Of a stretch of DNA of 64,000 bases, positions 33,781 through 48,394 are shown one piece after another; positions within the stretch are counted from its first letter, which is position 1, and each line of letters starts with the position of its first letter. The notes beneath the pieces were generated by a model. That model was not told the DNA's origin and did no database searches. It worked only from the letters and a program-made list of their open reading frames with translations. This DNA is from Epiperipatus broadwayi. Taxonomy: Eukaryota > Onychophora > Udeonychophora > Euonychophora > Peripatidae. Where the stretch lies: NCBI GenBank assembly GCA_028023455.1, contig JAQFVV010012398.1, positions 6,408,682-6,472,681 of the forward strand, written 5' to 3'. A program made the translations under genes and the position numbers.

Positions 33781-36700
33781 CAAATATTTTATATAAATTT
33801 CAGCTAGCATTATGCATTTTCTATTTCTTATATATATACCCACAACTTAAAAACAAATTCCAATCTCTTTTAAAAGTCTTATAAGAACCTCTTATAATGT
33901 TTGGATGATTTGCATTAGTTTTGAAATGTGAGTAATTGTGCGTGTCTGTTTATCTTAATAGGATTTATCTGTGAAGTCTACTTTCTTAATAGGTGAAACC
34001 ATGGTTATAATAAAAAAAATTTAAAGGAATAATTTTGCTAATATTTGTAATTCATTTTGATATACATATATCTCAGAAAGTGCTGGAAAAATTGTTATTA
34101 GATTTTTGATAATAAAAATTTGAAGTATGCTATATTTATATGAAGTGAAAATGGTGGTTTAAGCAATTAAGGAGAAAGAATGTCCTGAAATACATGCATT
34201 TAGCAGAGGTATTGGGCTAATTATTTTATGTGGTACAGTAATTGTTCTAGCCATATGACTGAAGTTTGCAATAAGATAAAACAGCTTTATATGGCATTTC
34301 AGGATAAAAATTCTTCAGATTTTATACAAATTAATAGTCAAGGAGAAGATACTGGTAACACTAAAAGTTTTTTTTTTACTTTTTTATTTTATTTCCTAAC
34401 TAATAATAGCTATATATCTATGTGACTAACCATTAAATGGCTACCTAGTTTGTTTATAGAATAAATATCCAAAAAAATTCTAAATTTGTTTGAAAATTCT
34501 CTGTTAAGTCTGAAAAATAAAAAGTTTATCAAGATTCAATCCAAATCATAAATATAGCAGACAGATGCATTATCATCTATACCCCAAAAAACCTTTAATT
34601 TTTGAAATTTCAGTAAATATCATGCTTAGCAGGTTTATATAATAAGTACAACATAAAAATACTAGCTATGTGAAGGATATGTATTATATATATATGAGTT
34701 ATCTTATACATTTTACATATATATCAGATAAAAATAAAAATTAAATTTATTTGAATTAAAATTGTATTTTTATAGAGTTTTAGATATATGAATAAATTAA
34801 TGTTACAAATAAGAAAGAGGAAATAATATTTTATTTGGATTTTATCAAAAGTCAAATAAATAAAATGTCAGAAATCAGTTTTAAGATTTGGCAGAGATCT
34901 CAGAAAAAAAAGTTTTCTGCTGAGGAAACTAAAGGATATCATGGTAAAATAAACCAGCATAAATTATATGTGAATGTATTTGTGGTTAACAGATTTGTTT
35001 GTATAGTCACCACAAAACTCTTTTTTTTTTTTGAGTAATTTCTCTCTAATTTTTTTTTTAGGAGTTGGAAAAGTCATATTCATTTCTGAATGGTATTTAT
35101 TATTATTATTATTACACCAGTCTTAATAATATTGTTATATTTCATTTAACGAAATAATATTGTAATTTAAAGAGAACTAATTATTTTTTATCCAGATAAA
35201 AGATAAGAATAACAACGTTAAAAGGCATACAAAGCAAAAGACTATTTTTTGTTTTTATTAATTTTAATAAGGTACTAAGATCAAAGGAAACTGTAGTGAT
35301 GAATAATTTACATTAAAAATAACATATACAAATATATTCAAATTTTGTTTTTTTATTAGTGCATCCTTCATTTCAATTCCACCATATCACATTCATCCAC
35401 CAGACAACTTTCTCATTTATTTATTTTTAAACTATTTTTCTTAATTTTTTTTAGTCTATATATATATTTCTTGCGGTATTCTTTAAAAATAATTGCAAAT
35501 ATGTATATAATGAAAAGTATGCAAAAAACAGAAAGAAAAAAACCAACTGAAAATGGGAACAAATAACAATGTAATGAAAGAATAAAAACATTAAATATTA
35601 ATAACAACAAAATAAAATAAGTACCAAAGGTGAAAGAAAAAAACACATAATGAAAAAATTTTAAATGTGGAAAAAAAATAAACTACATAATTTAAAAAAA
35701 AAAAAAAAGAAAATTAAAAAGGTTAATGAAAAAAAAGTAAAGTCTGGTGATAACATTACAATGAAAAAAAAAATTAAAATGAAAAAAAAAAATAGAAAAG
35801 AAAAGGGAAGAAGATAAAATAAAAGCAATATTAGCAAAGATTAAAAAAAAAGAATAAATTGAGAGAAGACAAAAATTTAAATAGAGGGAATAATATAATA
35901 GAGCAGGAAAAGTAAAAGAATGGGAAAAGAAGTGAAGATCATAAAAATATAATTTAAATAAAATACAACACCTCTCTATTTTAGTACTATCTACAGTTAT
36001 CTTAAACAATAAGTGATTATCAATATTTTATGGTCTTTAATTTTCATCTTCAGATGAGTTTTTGGCTTTTGCCTTTATCAATAAAGGTTTGAGATCCAAA
36101 ATTAGAAACAATAGTGTTAAGCTGCAGAGTTTAAAATCAGAAATTTAAATCAGTATCTAAATATATGAATACTCTCTGTTATTTCTTAACTATAGACATC
36201 TCGCTTCTCTGGTTAGGAATGTAAATAATAACAGTATATCACTTCATTCTCCAGCTTATATAATATTATAAATCATGAGCAGCTATATATAATTATATTA
36301 TGGCAATAAGAAAAAAGACTGAAAAAAATATCATAACAATGATTAGGAAATATCAATAAAAGTTATCGATATTTAAATGAATATATTTAAGTAAAATAAA
36401 AAAGAAAACTTTATTAATTAAAATATTTGAAATTTTGTTCTTCTGTTATTAATGTTTTTATATATATGAAAAAATAAAAATTGCCACGTAAAAGCTACTT
36501 TTTAAAATTATAGTTGATGTTAATAATTAACCTTGCTCCTAATACTCTAAATATTTATTAAAATCAGAGTTCAAAATTATATGTAACATGTGCAAGTGAC
36601 CTTATTACTGAAATGTCGAGTAAAAAAAAAAATCATAAGAATGTAGCAAAAGAAAATGATTACTTCCTTATTTATTTATTTGATATAAAGACAATAATGT

Positions 36701-37257
36701 TTTAGAATTATTTACTTTATATGACAAACATAAAATTATAATGGTTATTTTAAAATTTTTATTGCTAAAATTCAGTAGATGATAAAAATCTAATCAATTG
36801 CTAAAGAGGAACTTCTTATAATATTAATAGTTCTTATTTAGAAAAGATTTGCTCATCAGCGTTGATGTTATACTTAAAATGCGTAATTAATTTAATTGGC
36901 TATTATATTTAGTAACTATGTAGAACCAATTAAATCGTCCAGACATACAATTCTGAACTATGTTTTGTGAGAAATCTCCCACTATAAAAGTATTTGACTA
37001 TAAAAGTATTTCACCATGAAAGTATTTTATTATAAGAACAATTTTGTTATATGATAAGCTGAAGATTTGAAGCACTCAAACACCAAACAGAAAGAACAAT
37101 CAGAATTTTTTTTATATGACTTAATTATGGCTAGTTTGATTTTGACACTTGAATGATTTTAGCATTGGTCTAGTTATAAAGAATTGATGAATTGAATATT
37201 CTCTGAATGTAAACAGATGGTAAAAATATATGTTTCAATAGAAAATTTTAACTATTG
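33781..37257. other. AT-rich stretch with an A/G-rich tract
   Basis: 35640-35960 is almost all A and G on + (GAAAAAAAAATTAAAATG style), and the phenylalanine-rich minus-strand frames there are its shadow. A short frame at 34228 reads WYSNCSSHMTEV, reminiscent of a Copia protease region but too short to call. A diverged direct repeat of 46390-46720 is listed separately. Confidence 0.45.
36410..36760 (+). repeat. old direct repeat, copy 1 (partner 46390-46720)
   Basis: Shared blocks in the same order: TTAAAATATTTRAAATTTTG, TAGTTGAT, CTCTAAATATTT/ATCTAAATATTT, CAGAGTTCAA, CCTTATTA and TACTTCCTTATTT. Heavily diverged; family unknown. Confidence 0.5.
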
Positions 37258-37505
37258 TTTATTAAACCATTAATACATCACATGACCACCATTTCTTATA
37301 CTTACACAATCTATTAAAACAGTAGCAGCTCTCTCCAAACAGTAATGTCACACATTGCAAGCAATACTAAGCTAGAAACTAGTCTGGTAATATTAGATAA
37401 ATAGACATTAGATAGAAATTTTGATGCATAAATCCTCTACCATCCATCAATAAATATTGCTTGAACTGGGTGGATCTACTGTTGAAGAGTGTTGCTATTT
37501 TTCTA
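37258..37505 (+). mobile_element. old diverged copy of the hammerhead repeat
   Basis: Left part: ATTAAACCATTAATACATCACATGACC...AAACAGTAG...CTCTCCAAACAGTAATGTCAC matches the end and start of a + unit. Right part: TAGAAACTAGTCTGGTAATATTAG...CATTAGATAGAAATTTTGATGC...GAGTGTTGCT matches an inverted unit. It therefore has the same + then inverted layout as the arrays at 4.7-7.5 kb. GAAACTAGTC of the ribozyme survives (37375-37384), but CTGANGA and stem II are gone. Confidence 0.7.
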
Positions 37506-38379
37506 ATTATTATTTTATATGGATAATCAAAGCATTACAAATCTGCAGTTTACTTGATGACAATTGTATAGTGAGAGAGATTGGTCTACAACATGGTGTT
37601 TCACAAAACATTGCTTATGATTGGTTATGATTACATAAAAGTCATGTAACACTAATTGCTGATTAATATACATAAATCACATTATTACAGCTTAAATGCA
37701 TAATTTGTTATCAAGTCAACTTACATTTAGGAAGAAAATGAAATCTTGAAAAGTAATTATAGTTGTCTATGATTTTAATTAGCTTGTGAATGAAAGCAAT
37801 GACTGAAACAATAGAAATTACAATGTCTAGAAGTTGTAAATAAACTTCATTGCAAGAGGGAAAAAAGACTATATAATTATAGTATTGCCTTGATAACAGA
37901 ATGCTGATTTAAAAATATGAGAAATGATGACTTGATTTATATATATAATTTTAGTTATTTGACAAAAGGCATATTTATTTTCCTAGCATTCATAGTTATT
38001 CTTATTTTTATTATTTATCTGTTCTTTTGTTTAACATAAAACACAAACACTTTTTAACTTACTTTTCACCATTTTGCATTTTCAAGCATATGCCCATTTC
38101 CATTATTCAAAATTATCCTAAATTTTTTTCAACATTCCGTAAGACCTTTTTCTAATACATCCTTATTCAAATTTCTTTTATTTTTAACTTACACTTTCTT
38201 CTATTTGCCTTGAATTCTTCAGTAGTTTTTTCTCATTGTTTTATTATTAATTAATTATATCAGTCAGTAATGACATAGTTTCGTGTTATTGAAAATTGAT
38301 TATAATTATATTAATAGCAAAATATTTTAACTGAATTTGAAAAAGAAATATTAAACTACATATTATTTTCAAGTGAAGG
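37506..38379. other. AT-rich non-coding stretch
   Basis: Nothing recognisable. Confidence 0.5.
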
Positions 38380-40720
38380 AAGATTGCATTTATTGAAAAA
38401 AAAACTGATCTAATATTAAATGGAACATTATTGGAATATCTGAAGTTAGAAAAAAAAGATAAAAAAATAATTCAATTAAAAAGTGGATATGCAGTTTATA
38501 GCAAAGGTCACATATTGGAAGCATAAATGGAAATAAAAAGTGGAAAAGCAACATTGTGGAGATTGATCATATATCAGACAGCATGGAAAGATTAGTTACT
38601 AACTTAATAAAATATGTCAAATGCAAATAATTCAGGTTTATGTCCCAACAAGTTCTCATTATCATGAAGAAATAGAGAGAATCTCATATGGATGTACACA
38701 ATGTTTTTGATTAGATATCAAAGTGAAAATTTATGAAAGTGTTGTGGATAAATTTGGCTATAGTGATAAAATGAAAGTGAACACATATTTTTAAAGTATG
38801 CAGAAAAAAAAAGTGTATATTATAAATCCATTTTTTTTTGAAAAAATGTTGAAAGGAAATTGACATAAAATCATCCAAATGAAAGTACAGCAGAATTGAA
38901 TTATATTTTCACTAACAGAAAATATGAATTTTAATTTTGTAATGTTCTTAATAGATTCAGTACAGGAAATAATCATTAGAGAGGCATATAATATATATTA
39001 ATACAAAACCAAAAAGACATAAGTTAATAAAAAATATATTACTAACGGATGATAAGCATAACTTTTAGAAATAAATTAGAACTTGCAAATCATTTTCAAA
39101 GATTAGTACATTTTGAAGATGGTTCAGAACTGAATGAAATCAATAAAAAATAATGGATATATTATTAAGAACTATAATAAAAATAGCTGCTACAAAAAAG
39201 TAGCAATTGACTAGTAAATTTTCTATTGAGACAAGACAATACATAAAAAAAATACAAAAATGTAAAATAATGCAATATGAAGTATTGAATGCAGAGTTTT
39301 GTAAAATTATATAAAACATAGTTAATGATAGAAGAAAATATAATAATGAATTAGCAGAAAAACTATGGACAAGAATAAGAATCTCAAAATGTAAAACAAC
39401 ATCTTGATATTGGAAGGAAAGTTATTTTTGCAATAACAAAAAGTGGATCTTTTATTAAAAAGAGAGATGATATTATAAAATATGAGGAAGAGTTTTATAA
39501 AGAATTATATACTACTAATAAATAAAAAACAAAGTTTCCTACATAGTTATTTTATCTTTTGAAATGCTTAGAATTTTAGTGAAAAAGTCAGACACAATTA
39601 AATCTTTGAGCAAGGAAAAGTGAAGAGAAAAAATATTGCAAAGTTATATAGAAAATGTCTAAATAATACAAATATACCAGATGATGCAGCCATAATATTG
39701 ATATTTAAGAAAAGTGATAAAAAATATTAAAAGTTACAAACCTATCAGTCTTTTATTAGTCTATGCAAAATTTTTACCAAGGTAATTACAATTCATCTAT
39801 GTAAAAAAAAAAACAAGCTGAAATTATAAGTAATTTTAATACAAAGGATCACCTCAAAGTATTGAGAGAAGTTATATAAAAAGTTTAATAAATATGGGTT
39901 GCCATTAAGTGTTGGATTGTAGAATATGAAAACATATTTGATTTTATAAGTATTTCTATGATGATCAAAGCAATGTATCACCAAGATATAAAGTGAATAT
40001 GTTCATATTCTGAAAAATATTTAGCAAAATGCAACATCAGTGATTAGATTTTATGATGATACTAAGAAGACTAACATTGAAAAAGATGTATGATGGAGTG
40101 ATTTCAAACTTCCAAAACTTTTTACCGTATTTTTGTGAAAAGTATTTTCTGGATTAACAACTACAAATATTTTTTTAACAATATTAATGCAGTTGGAAAT
40201 ATACTAAATAAAATTAATTATACAATTAAACATGGATGGATTGGTTTTGGTAGAAAAAATAATGCTGAAAGAAAATACACCTATATACTTAAAAAGTAAT
40301 GTTTTTAATAAATATTTTTACCTGTTCTTTCATGTGAATCTGAGATGCAGGACACTTTAGAGCAATCAATAATGTATGAAAATGGATATTTTAGAAGTAA
40401 GAAGGAAAAGTTAAAAATAAAATCCATAGATGAGAAACTAATCAGGTATTATTGACATAATTGAAAGTATACAAAAACCAAAATGAGCTGAACATACTGC
40501 TAATAAAGATGATAATAAATGAAAAATTAAGGTCTTAGATGAACTTCTAAAAGATTGTATAAGTCGTAGAATGTGATTGTATCTGAGATGGATAAATAAA
40601 ATATAGAATTTTGTAAGTATATTGTAATGAAATGAAGCTAAAACTTGGAGTTACTGAATTAAACTCAGAAAGATTTTCATCTTGCCATGGATAAATAATG
40701 GCTGAAATTGATGATAGTAA
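38380..40720 (+). pseudogene. decayed RTE-type LINE (endonuclease to RT C-terminus)
   Basis: Interrupted by many stops and frameshifts but readable in order: endonuclease QVYVPTSSHYHEEIE (38633), KFGY (about 38752), KKVYIINPFFFEK (about 38810); RT part YGLPLSV (about 39893), SIRFYDDT-like at 40049, NIEK..PKLFT (about 40090); C-terminus IKHGWIGFG (40225), then IKLRK.FILPWINNG (ends about 40703). This is the layout of RTE-clade LINEs, often annotated in genomes as craniofacial-development-protein-2-like. The segment that should hold the catalytic YADD appears deleted between about 40180 and 40220. No functional protein is possible. Confidence 0.8.
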
Positions 40721-40876
40721 TGATAGTGGACTAATTGATAAAATTTTAAACCTAGGGTCATACAAAAATGACGACTAAGGGAAGTAGTATAAAAAATAGA
40801 AGCTTCAAACATTATTGCATTAACAATAATAATATTTTTCTATCTATATATCTATATGTCAATTTATATATTACAG

Positions 40877-40961
40877 AAAAAGAGAGAGAGAGAGGGAGAG
40901 AGAGAGAGAGGGAGAGGGAGAGAGAGAGAGGGAGGGGGAGGGAGGGAGGGAGAGAGAGAGA
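40877..40961 (+). repeat. (GA)n / GGGA microsatellite
   Basis: 85 bp of pure purine, mixing AGAG and GGGAGGG blocks. The two overlapping short frames of E, R and G residues are chance products. Confidence 0.95.
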
Positions 40962-42799
<1,838 letters not shown>

Positions 42800-43059
42800 T
42801 GTATTAACCTTTTTTTATTAGCCGGACTACACTGAGTAAAATAAACTAAAAAAAGATATACAAAATTGTCCATTTAAAAATAAATAGACCAATGCATTTT
42901 TTTGTAGGAAGATATAGTAAATTGATGTGCCTGATATGATTGGAAAATATTTCAATTAATAAAGAATCAATATTAAGAGGCACTATTTATGAAAACATTC
43001 TAATTACAAGAGTGTTGGGAAAGAAACGAATATTAAAGTAGAAAATTTGTAAAAGAACT

Positions 43060-43260
43060 TTAACAATTTACTGATATATTTTATAAAACATGCAAAAAAT
43101 CAGAAAATTTTGTAAAAGCAAATTATATATATATTTTCAAAAAGCAGGGAATTGGAAACCATTTTCTGAAAGGGAGTTTATGAAAGTTGTTTCAAAGCTA
43201 CTGTCGAATTAATCTACTCAGAACATGTAAAGAAATTTGAGAATATAATTATGTCAAAAA
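43060..43260 (+). pseudogene. fragment of a Jockey/CR1-like reverse transcriptase
   Basis: One frame reads FTDIFYKTCKKSENF then VKANYIYIFKKQG (43067-43147), matching the LTxIFxKSL..G..P..WKxANVxPIFKKG segment N-terminal to the RT palm. Shortly after, SYCRINLLRTCKEI (about 43196) matches NYRPISLxSxxxKxxE. A gap and stops separate them. The clade is uncertain. Confidence 0.6.
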
Positions 43261-44694
43261 ATAGTTACAAGGCGAAATTAAAAATTGTTATTAAATAAAG
43301 AACAGTAATTAATAATAATGATATTATTGTATGTTTAATTAAAAAAAATAGACTCTTATTTAAAAAGGGAAAGTTGAAATTGACCTTCCAGTTGAAAATT
43401 GTTACCGACTTCTAATGATTAGGGGTGAAGTAAGAGTGGTGAAGTAGAGTTTAAATAATGAGAACAAAAATGAATCTCTCTTAACTTTTTATTGTGTGAA
43501 TTCTATAATAACCCATATATATATATATACTACTTACCTAAGTTTTTAAAATGAAATATAAACAAATGTAAACTCTCCTTTTCTTTTAACAAAACACACA
43601 AAAAATACATATGTATAGAAATTATACCATCTAAGTGAAAGTGTGTTTTTTTCACCTACTAATCCATCAAGATTATGGTTTCTGGTTTCTGATCCTAATG
43701 CATAGAGATGATTTTCCTTTAAGTAGAAAAGATGAGTATGAATGGTAACTATCATGAGTTTGAATCCAATTACTTTCACATTTAAATTCTGATATTTCTT
43801 TTAAGCATATAAATGTACCCAAGCTTTTAAAACAATAGGTAGTTATTGGATGCAAAATCATATCACTTGCTTTATTTTCCTTTTTTATTGGTAATGGTGT
43901 ATAAAGATTTTTTTTCATTGACAAAAATTCAGCCATATTCAAGCAAATAATAAATGTTAACTTTTTATTTCCAAATTAAGAAAGTGAAATTAAGATTGCT
44001 TGGTATTACACATGAGTTAAGTTGATCAATCTTGTGAAATCCATTGATTTGAAATATGATATCCATATCCACACAATTGGGGTTTGCAGTCATTATGAAT
44101 AAATAGATGGAATTCTAGATTTTCTGATAACAGAATATTTTTTATAGCCAACTTGCACATTTTAATGGTTTCTGGTTTGTTGTTTTATATTTTGATGTAT
44201 CCACAGGAATTTCATCAATGAACTGGCCCAATTGAATGGGGAGATAATTAAAATTTTTATTCTTCCATAGTTTTAGAAATTAATCACTTAAACAATAATA
44301 TTTGATAAATTTTTATAGACAGACATAAACATATCCATTCTAGGCAATGACAAAATTACAAGAACTGAAACTACAGTGTTTTCATTCTATTTATAAGATA
44401 CTCTTGATGATGCTACTGTTGTCATGATGACTGTTGAAAATCTCTCAAATTTCATTCAATATAAAAATTGTTCAATAAAATTTGCCTCCAATTAACAAAT
44501 GAAATGGAAATTTTAAAATAATTGGATACACTGAAAATAAAATTCTGTTTTACAAGTTCAATATCATTTTTTATTTTAAACCAAAGTAAAAAAAAATCAA
44601 ATTATAATTTTAATACATTTTAATAAATATAAATATTTTTACATATATTTTTAATAATAATCTCTCATAAATTAATTTGTAAACAAACATATAG
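43261..44694. other. AT-rich non-coding stretch
   Basis: Nothing recognisable beyond an (AT)n run at 43517. Confidence 0.5.
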
Positions 44695-45010
44695 GCAACA
44701 TGTTTTCCTGAAGGTTTGTGATGATGGTGTTTTAATTGTATTTTTATATTGGATTATTTACATCAACTAATATGTGTATTGAATGTTTTTAGAAAAATTT
44801 AACTTTATTTAAATATTCCAAATACATTCAACTGTTAGTAGTAGCACATCAAACAAGTTAGTGCAATGTTTCGAGAGATATTATTCTCCCTCTTCTTCAG
44901 GTGTTGCTAGCCTGACCAGTGACAGTACTAGCATAGGATTAGAACCTGGACCCTTAGATTCTTAAGTATTGAATTTTAAGGTAATGACCAACTGAGCCAT
45001 CCTGCATGTG
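44695..45010 (-). mobile_element. tRNA-like SINE, copy 1
   Basis: On the minus strand the head reads GGATGGCTCAGTTGG (box A, 44988-44998 as CCAACTGAGCC), followed about 45 nt later by GGTTCTAATCC (box B, 44936-44946). The body contains CTGAAGAAG and TTGAATGTATTTGGAATATT, and the tail AAACCTTCAGGAAAAC. The box spacing is longer than in ordinary tRNAs, resembling class II tRNAs. Related copies lie at 53.5-54.0 and 55.8-56.1 kb. Coleoid cephalopods are known to have tRNA-related SINEs; I cannot assign the family. Confidence 0.75.
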
Positions 45011-47427
45011 TAATAATGGATAAAAGTATTGAGTTTACTCAAGTGATCTTTTATGATTCACTTAACTATTTTTAAAATCTATTTGTTTACTCACCTGTTT
45101 ATATTTTTTTCTGAAATTGATTATAACAGATTTATGATTTGATGCTAGAATTAGCAGTAAACAATATTATTTTAAATTATTAGGTTGCCATGGTTATTTA
45201 GTTAATATTAGATTTCAAGACCTCCATTTTCCATAGATCAAGTGAAATGAAAATAAAACAAGATCAAACTTCTTTAAATACTATGACATACAGCATTAAT
45301 CTGGCACTTGCAATATATATATATCAATATTATGTAATAATCATAAAAATTTCATTTTTTAATCTGGTTGATTTTGAAATAAAGCATAAAACTAAGGTAA
45401 ATATGATCTTGTTTTAAAATACTGCTATTTATTTCATTATTACTTTTTATATTGGTATAATAAATATTATAGAATTTATTTCAGAATTTTTTGATTATAT
45501 GTATGCACAGAGCGAAGGTGTGGGGACAATTTTTATTATTATTATTAAATGTAAAAGATTTAAATTGCACACAATTATTTAAAATATCGCCATTTCCCCA
45601 TGGACATCTTAAACTTATTTACATATAACTTCATTTGAAATTCCATTATAAAAACTTTTTTTACATTTCTCCGCTTAACTTTTACTCCAGGTTGAATTAA
45701 ATAATTATAGTTTCCACTTTTAGAAACGGCATGTAAACTCTGATTAAAAGAAAAAAGAATACTATCTACCAATAAAACAATTTGATAAATACATTTTATA
45801 TTTAAAATATAGACGATAAATAAATAATATAATAATGGAAGTATATGTTTTTATCTTAATGGGAAAAAGGAGATCAAAATATTTTGTAAACTTAAGAGAA
45901 TATAGCCATATTGATAGTTTTACATTTTAATTATGATCTGGTGATTTTTTTTTCCATTGCACGAAATTTAAACATAAAATAAGTCCGGTTTTATCTTACT
46001 TGAGCAGTTTTATTACTAATTATATGTTTTTAATTATTATTATTGATATTGAAAAAAAATAATTTGGACATATTTTATAAAGAAATAATGAATATTAAAT
46101 TAGAGATAACAGTATAAGATGAAAAAGTTGATTCGGAAAATAGAATAAATTAAAAAATAATTTTAAGAATTAATACAATTTGAGTGTTTGAAGACTAAAG
46201 TAAAAAACAAATTTGACAAAATTATTTGGTATAAACTGTTTATTTAGAATGATAATCATGAACAAAAAATTTAAAAATGGGTGGTTCCGGAATGACCTAA
46301 AAGTTTTCAAAATATTTTTATTTAGAAATAATTTTTTAAAAATCACACACACAAAAAGAAATCCTGTTTGTATGTATATATTAAAATTACTATATTTATT
46401 AACAATTTAAAATATTTAAAATTTTGATCTGGTTAATGGTTTTTTTAAATATTTAAAAGTCCCCGAGTTATATTAATTCGTTTCTTCTTTTCTAGTTGAT
46501 AGTATTACCTTTGCTGCTATTTATCTAAATATTTTTAAAAACCAGAGTTCAACATTCCAGGCAAATAACCTTATTATTAATTAAATAGAAATATAAAAAA
46601 AAAAAATAGGATTAAATAAGTCGACTATTTCAGGATTGCATACTTCCTTATTTTTTTGACTTTAGATAAAGGACATTAACGCTTGACAGTTTTCATGCTA
46701 TGACGTTTTTATGTCATTGTAGCGAAAATAAATTTAAAGTGAAAAATATAAACTTATTCGTGTAGGTACACAAATCACACTTGCACGCATTATTTTTTAA
46801 ATAAAATACAAATTAAGAATAGTATTAAAAAAAAAAAAACCGATAAAGAATTTTTTTTCTCAAGGTCTTTTGTATACAATTGTCTCAGAAAGTGTGTAAA
46901 AAGCTAATAAATAGATTATACTTATCAATAACTCAAGGAATAGTTTTGCCACATAAGATTCTAACAAATCAAGATCTCTTTTTTTTAGATATCCAGCCAA
47001 AAATCTATAATTAAATAATTATGGGATAAAAAGTGACTTCTTATGAGTTTGAAATAAATTTATATTTTTTCAGATTCAATAGTAAAAGCCTTCCTTGTTG
47101 TCACTAAAACATCATAAACTCATTCAGGACAACTGATGGTCATTACACTCATCTGCTTCCAAAATGGAATTTATCAATCATTGACTCATATAAATAAATG
47201 TGAACAACACAAAATCATGAAACATATAGTTAATGTTTATGAAATGCATAACTGCAATTGTAGAATTAAAGAACTGAATGAGTCCTTGGAATTTCTACAG
47301 ATGCCTTCATAATATTTTAATAATTAATTAGTCATGTAATAAAAAATCCATATATTAAATAAATTAATTTATGATTTATTGTAAAAGAAATTTCTCAGTA
47401 TATATATTAAAAAATGATATCATTTAC
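45011..47427. other. AT-rich stretch
   Basis: No gene supported. It includes the second copy of the old direct repeat (46390-46720). Small overlapping frames near 46.2-46.4 kb on both strands are chance ORFs. Confidence 0.5.
46390..46720 (+). repeat. old direct repeat, copy 2 (partner 36410-36760)
   Basis: Matches the partner in the blocks listed there, same orientation, many indels. Confidence 0.5.
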
Positions 47428-47440
47428 ATCAAATATGCTT
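47428..47440 (+). repeat. left 13-bp direct repeat flanking the 336-bp-unit array
   Basis: ATCAAATATGCTT, exact match to 48382-48394. Confidence 0.75.
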
Positions 47441-48381
47441 AAATAAGCAAATATTTTATCTAGCGCAGTGCTTGCAATTATATTTCATTCCAATATCCGC
47501 CTTTCAAGCTAATTGAGCACCCGCCTTTGAGAGTGTTAAATAAATGAATACTCTCCTCTTCAATCCAAGATATAGCATTTATGCAGGAATAAAAAGAATC
47601 CCTCTTATTCCTATGACTCAAATTCTTTTATATGAGCAAATCTGAAGAACTTCTGAAGAGAGCATGAGTAGATTCTCACTTTAAATTACTATTTACGATG
47701 TTTTTTGACTGAATGACGTTGGAATGAAATATAATTGCAAGCACGACGCTAGATAAAATATTTGCTTATTTACTCATAATTAAGTTTCAGTAAAAATGAC
47801 GTCTAGTAAATTCTAAGTAATTACACCGACGTGATTCAGTCAAAAAACATTGTAAATAGTAATTTAAAGTGAGAATCTACTCATGCTCTCTTCAGAAGTT
47901 CTTCAGATTTGCTCATATAAAAGAATTTGAGTCGTAGGAATAAGAGGGATTCTTTTTATTCCTGCATAAATGCTATATCTTGGATTGAAGAGGAGAGTAT
48001 TAATTTATTTAACACTCTCAAAGGCGCGTGCTCAATTAGCTTGAAAGGCTGATATTGGAATGAAATATAATTGCAAGCATGGTGCTAGATAAAATATTTG
48101 CTTATTTACTCATAATTAAGTTTCAGTAAGAATGATGTCTAGTAAATTCTAAGTAATTACACCGAAGTCATTCAGTCAAAAAACATCGTAAATAGTAATT
48201 TAAAGTGAGAATCTACTCATGCTCTCTTCAGAAGTTCTTCAAATTTGCTCATATAAAAGAATTTGAGTCGTAGGAATCCTGCATAAATGCTATATCTTGG
48301 ATTGAAGAGGAGAGTATTCATTTATTTAACACTCTCAAAGGCGCATGCTCAATTAGCTTGAAAGGCTGATATTGGAATGAA
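47441..48381. mobile_element. inverted/tandem array of a 336-bp unit
   Basis: The unit starts TTGGAATGAAATATAATTGC. Layout: a 53-nt end piece and a ~225-nt piece of inverted unit (47441-47718), then a full + unit (47719-48054, 336 bp), a second + unit (48055-48371, 317 bp; 19 bp deleted within GGAAT...ATTCC) and 10 nt of a third. Exact 13-bp direct repeats flank it. This mirrors the hammerhead arrays: ~50-nt terminal piece, partial unit, inversion, full units, 13-bp target duplication. The sequences are unrelated and I find no complete hammerhead core. No coding capacity. Confidence 0.75.
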
Positions 48382-48394
48382 ATCAAATATGCTT
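48382..48394 (+). repeat. right 13-bp direct repeat of the 336-bp-unit array
   Basis: Exact repeat of 47428-47440. Confidence 0.75.

Noticed and set aside
34228-34425. Frame reading WYSNCSSHMTEV, like a Copia protease region
   Set aside because: Only about ten residues match, the DSG triad is absent, and no other Copia domain lies nearby.
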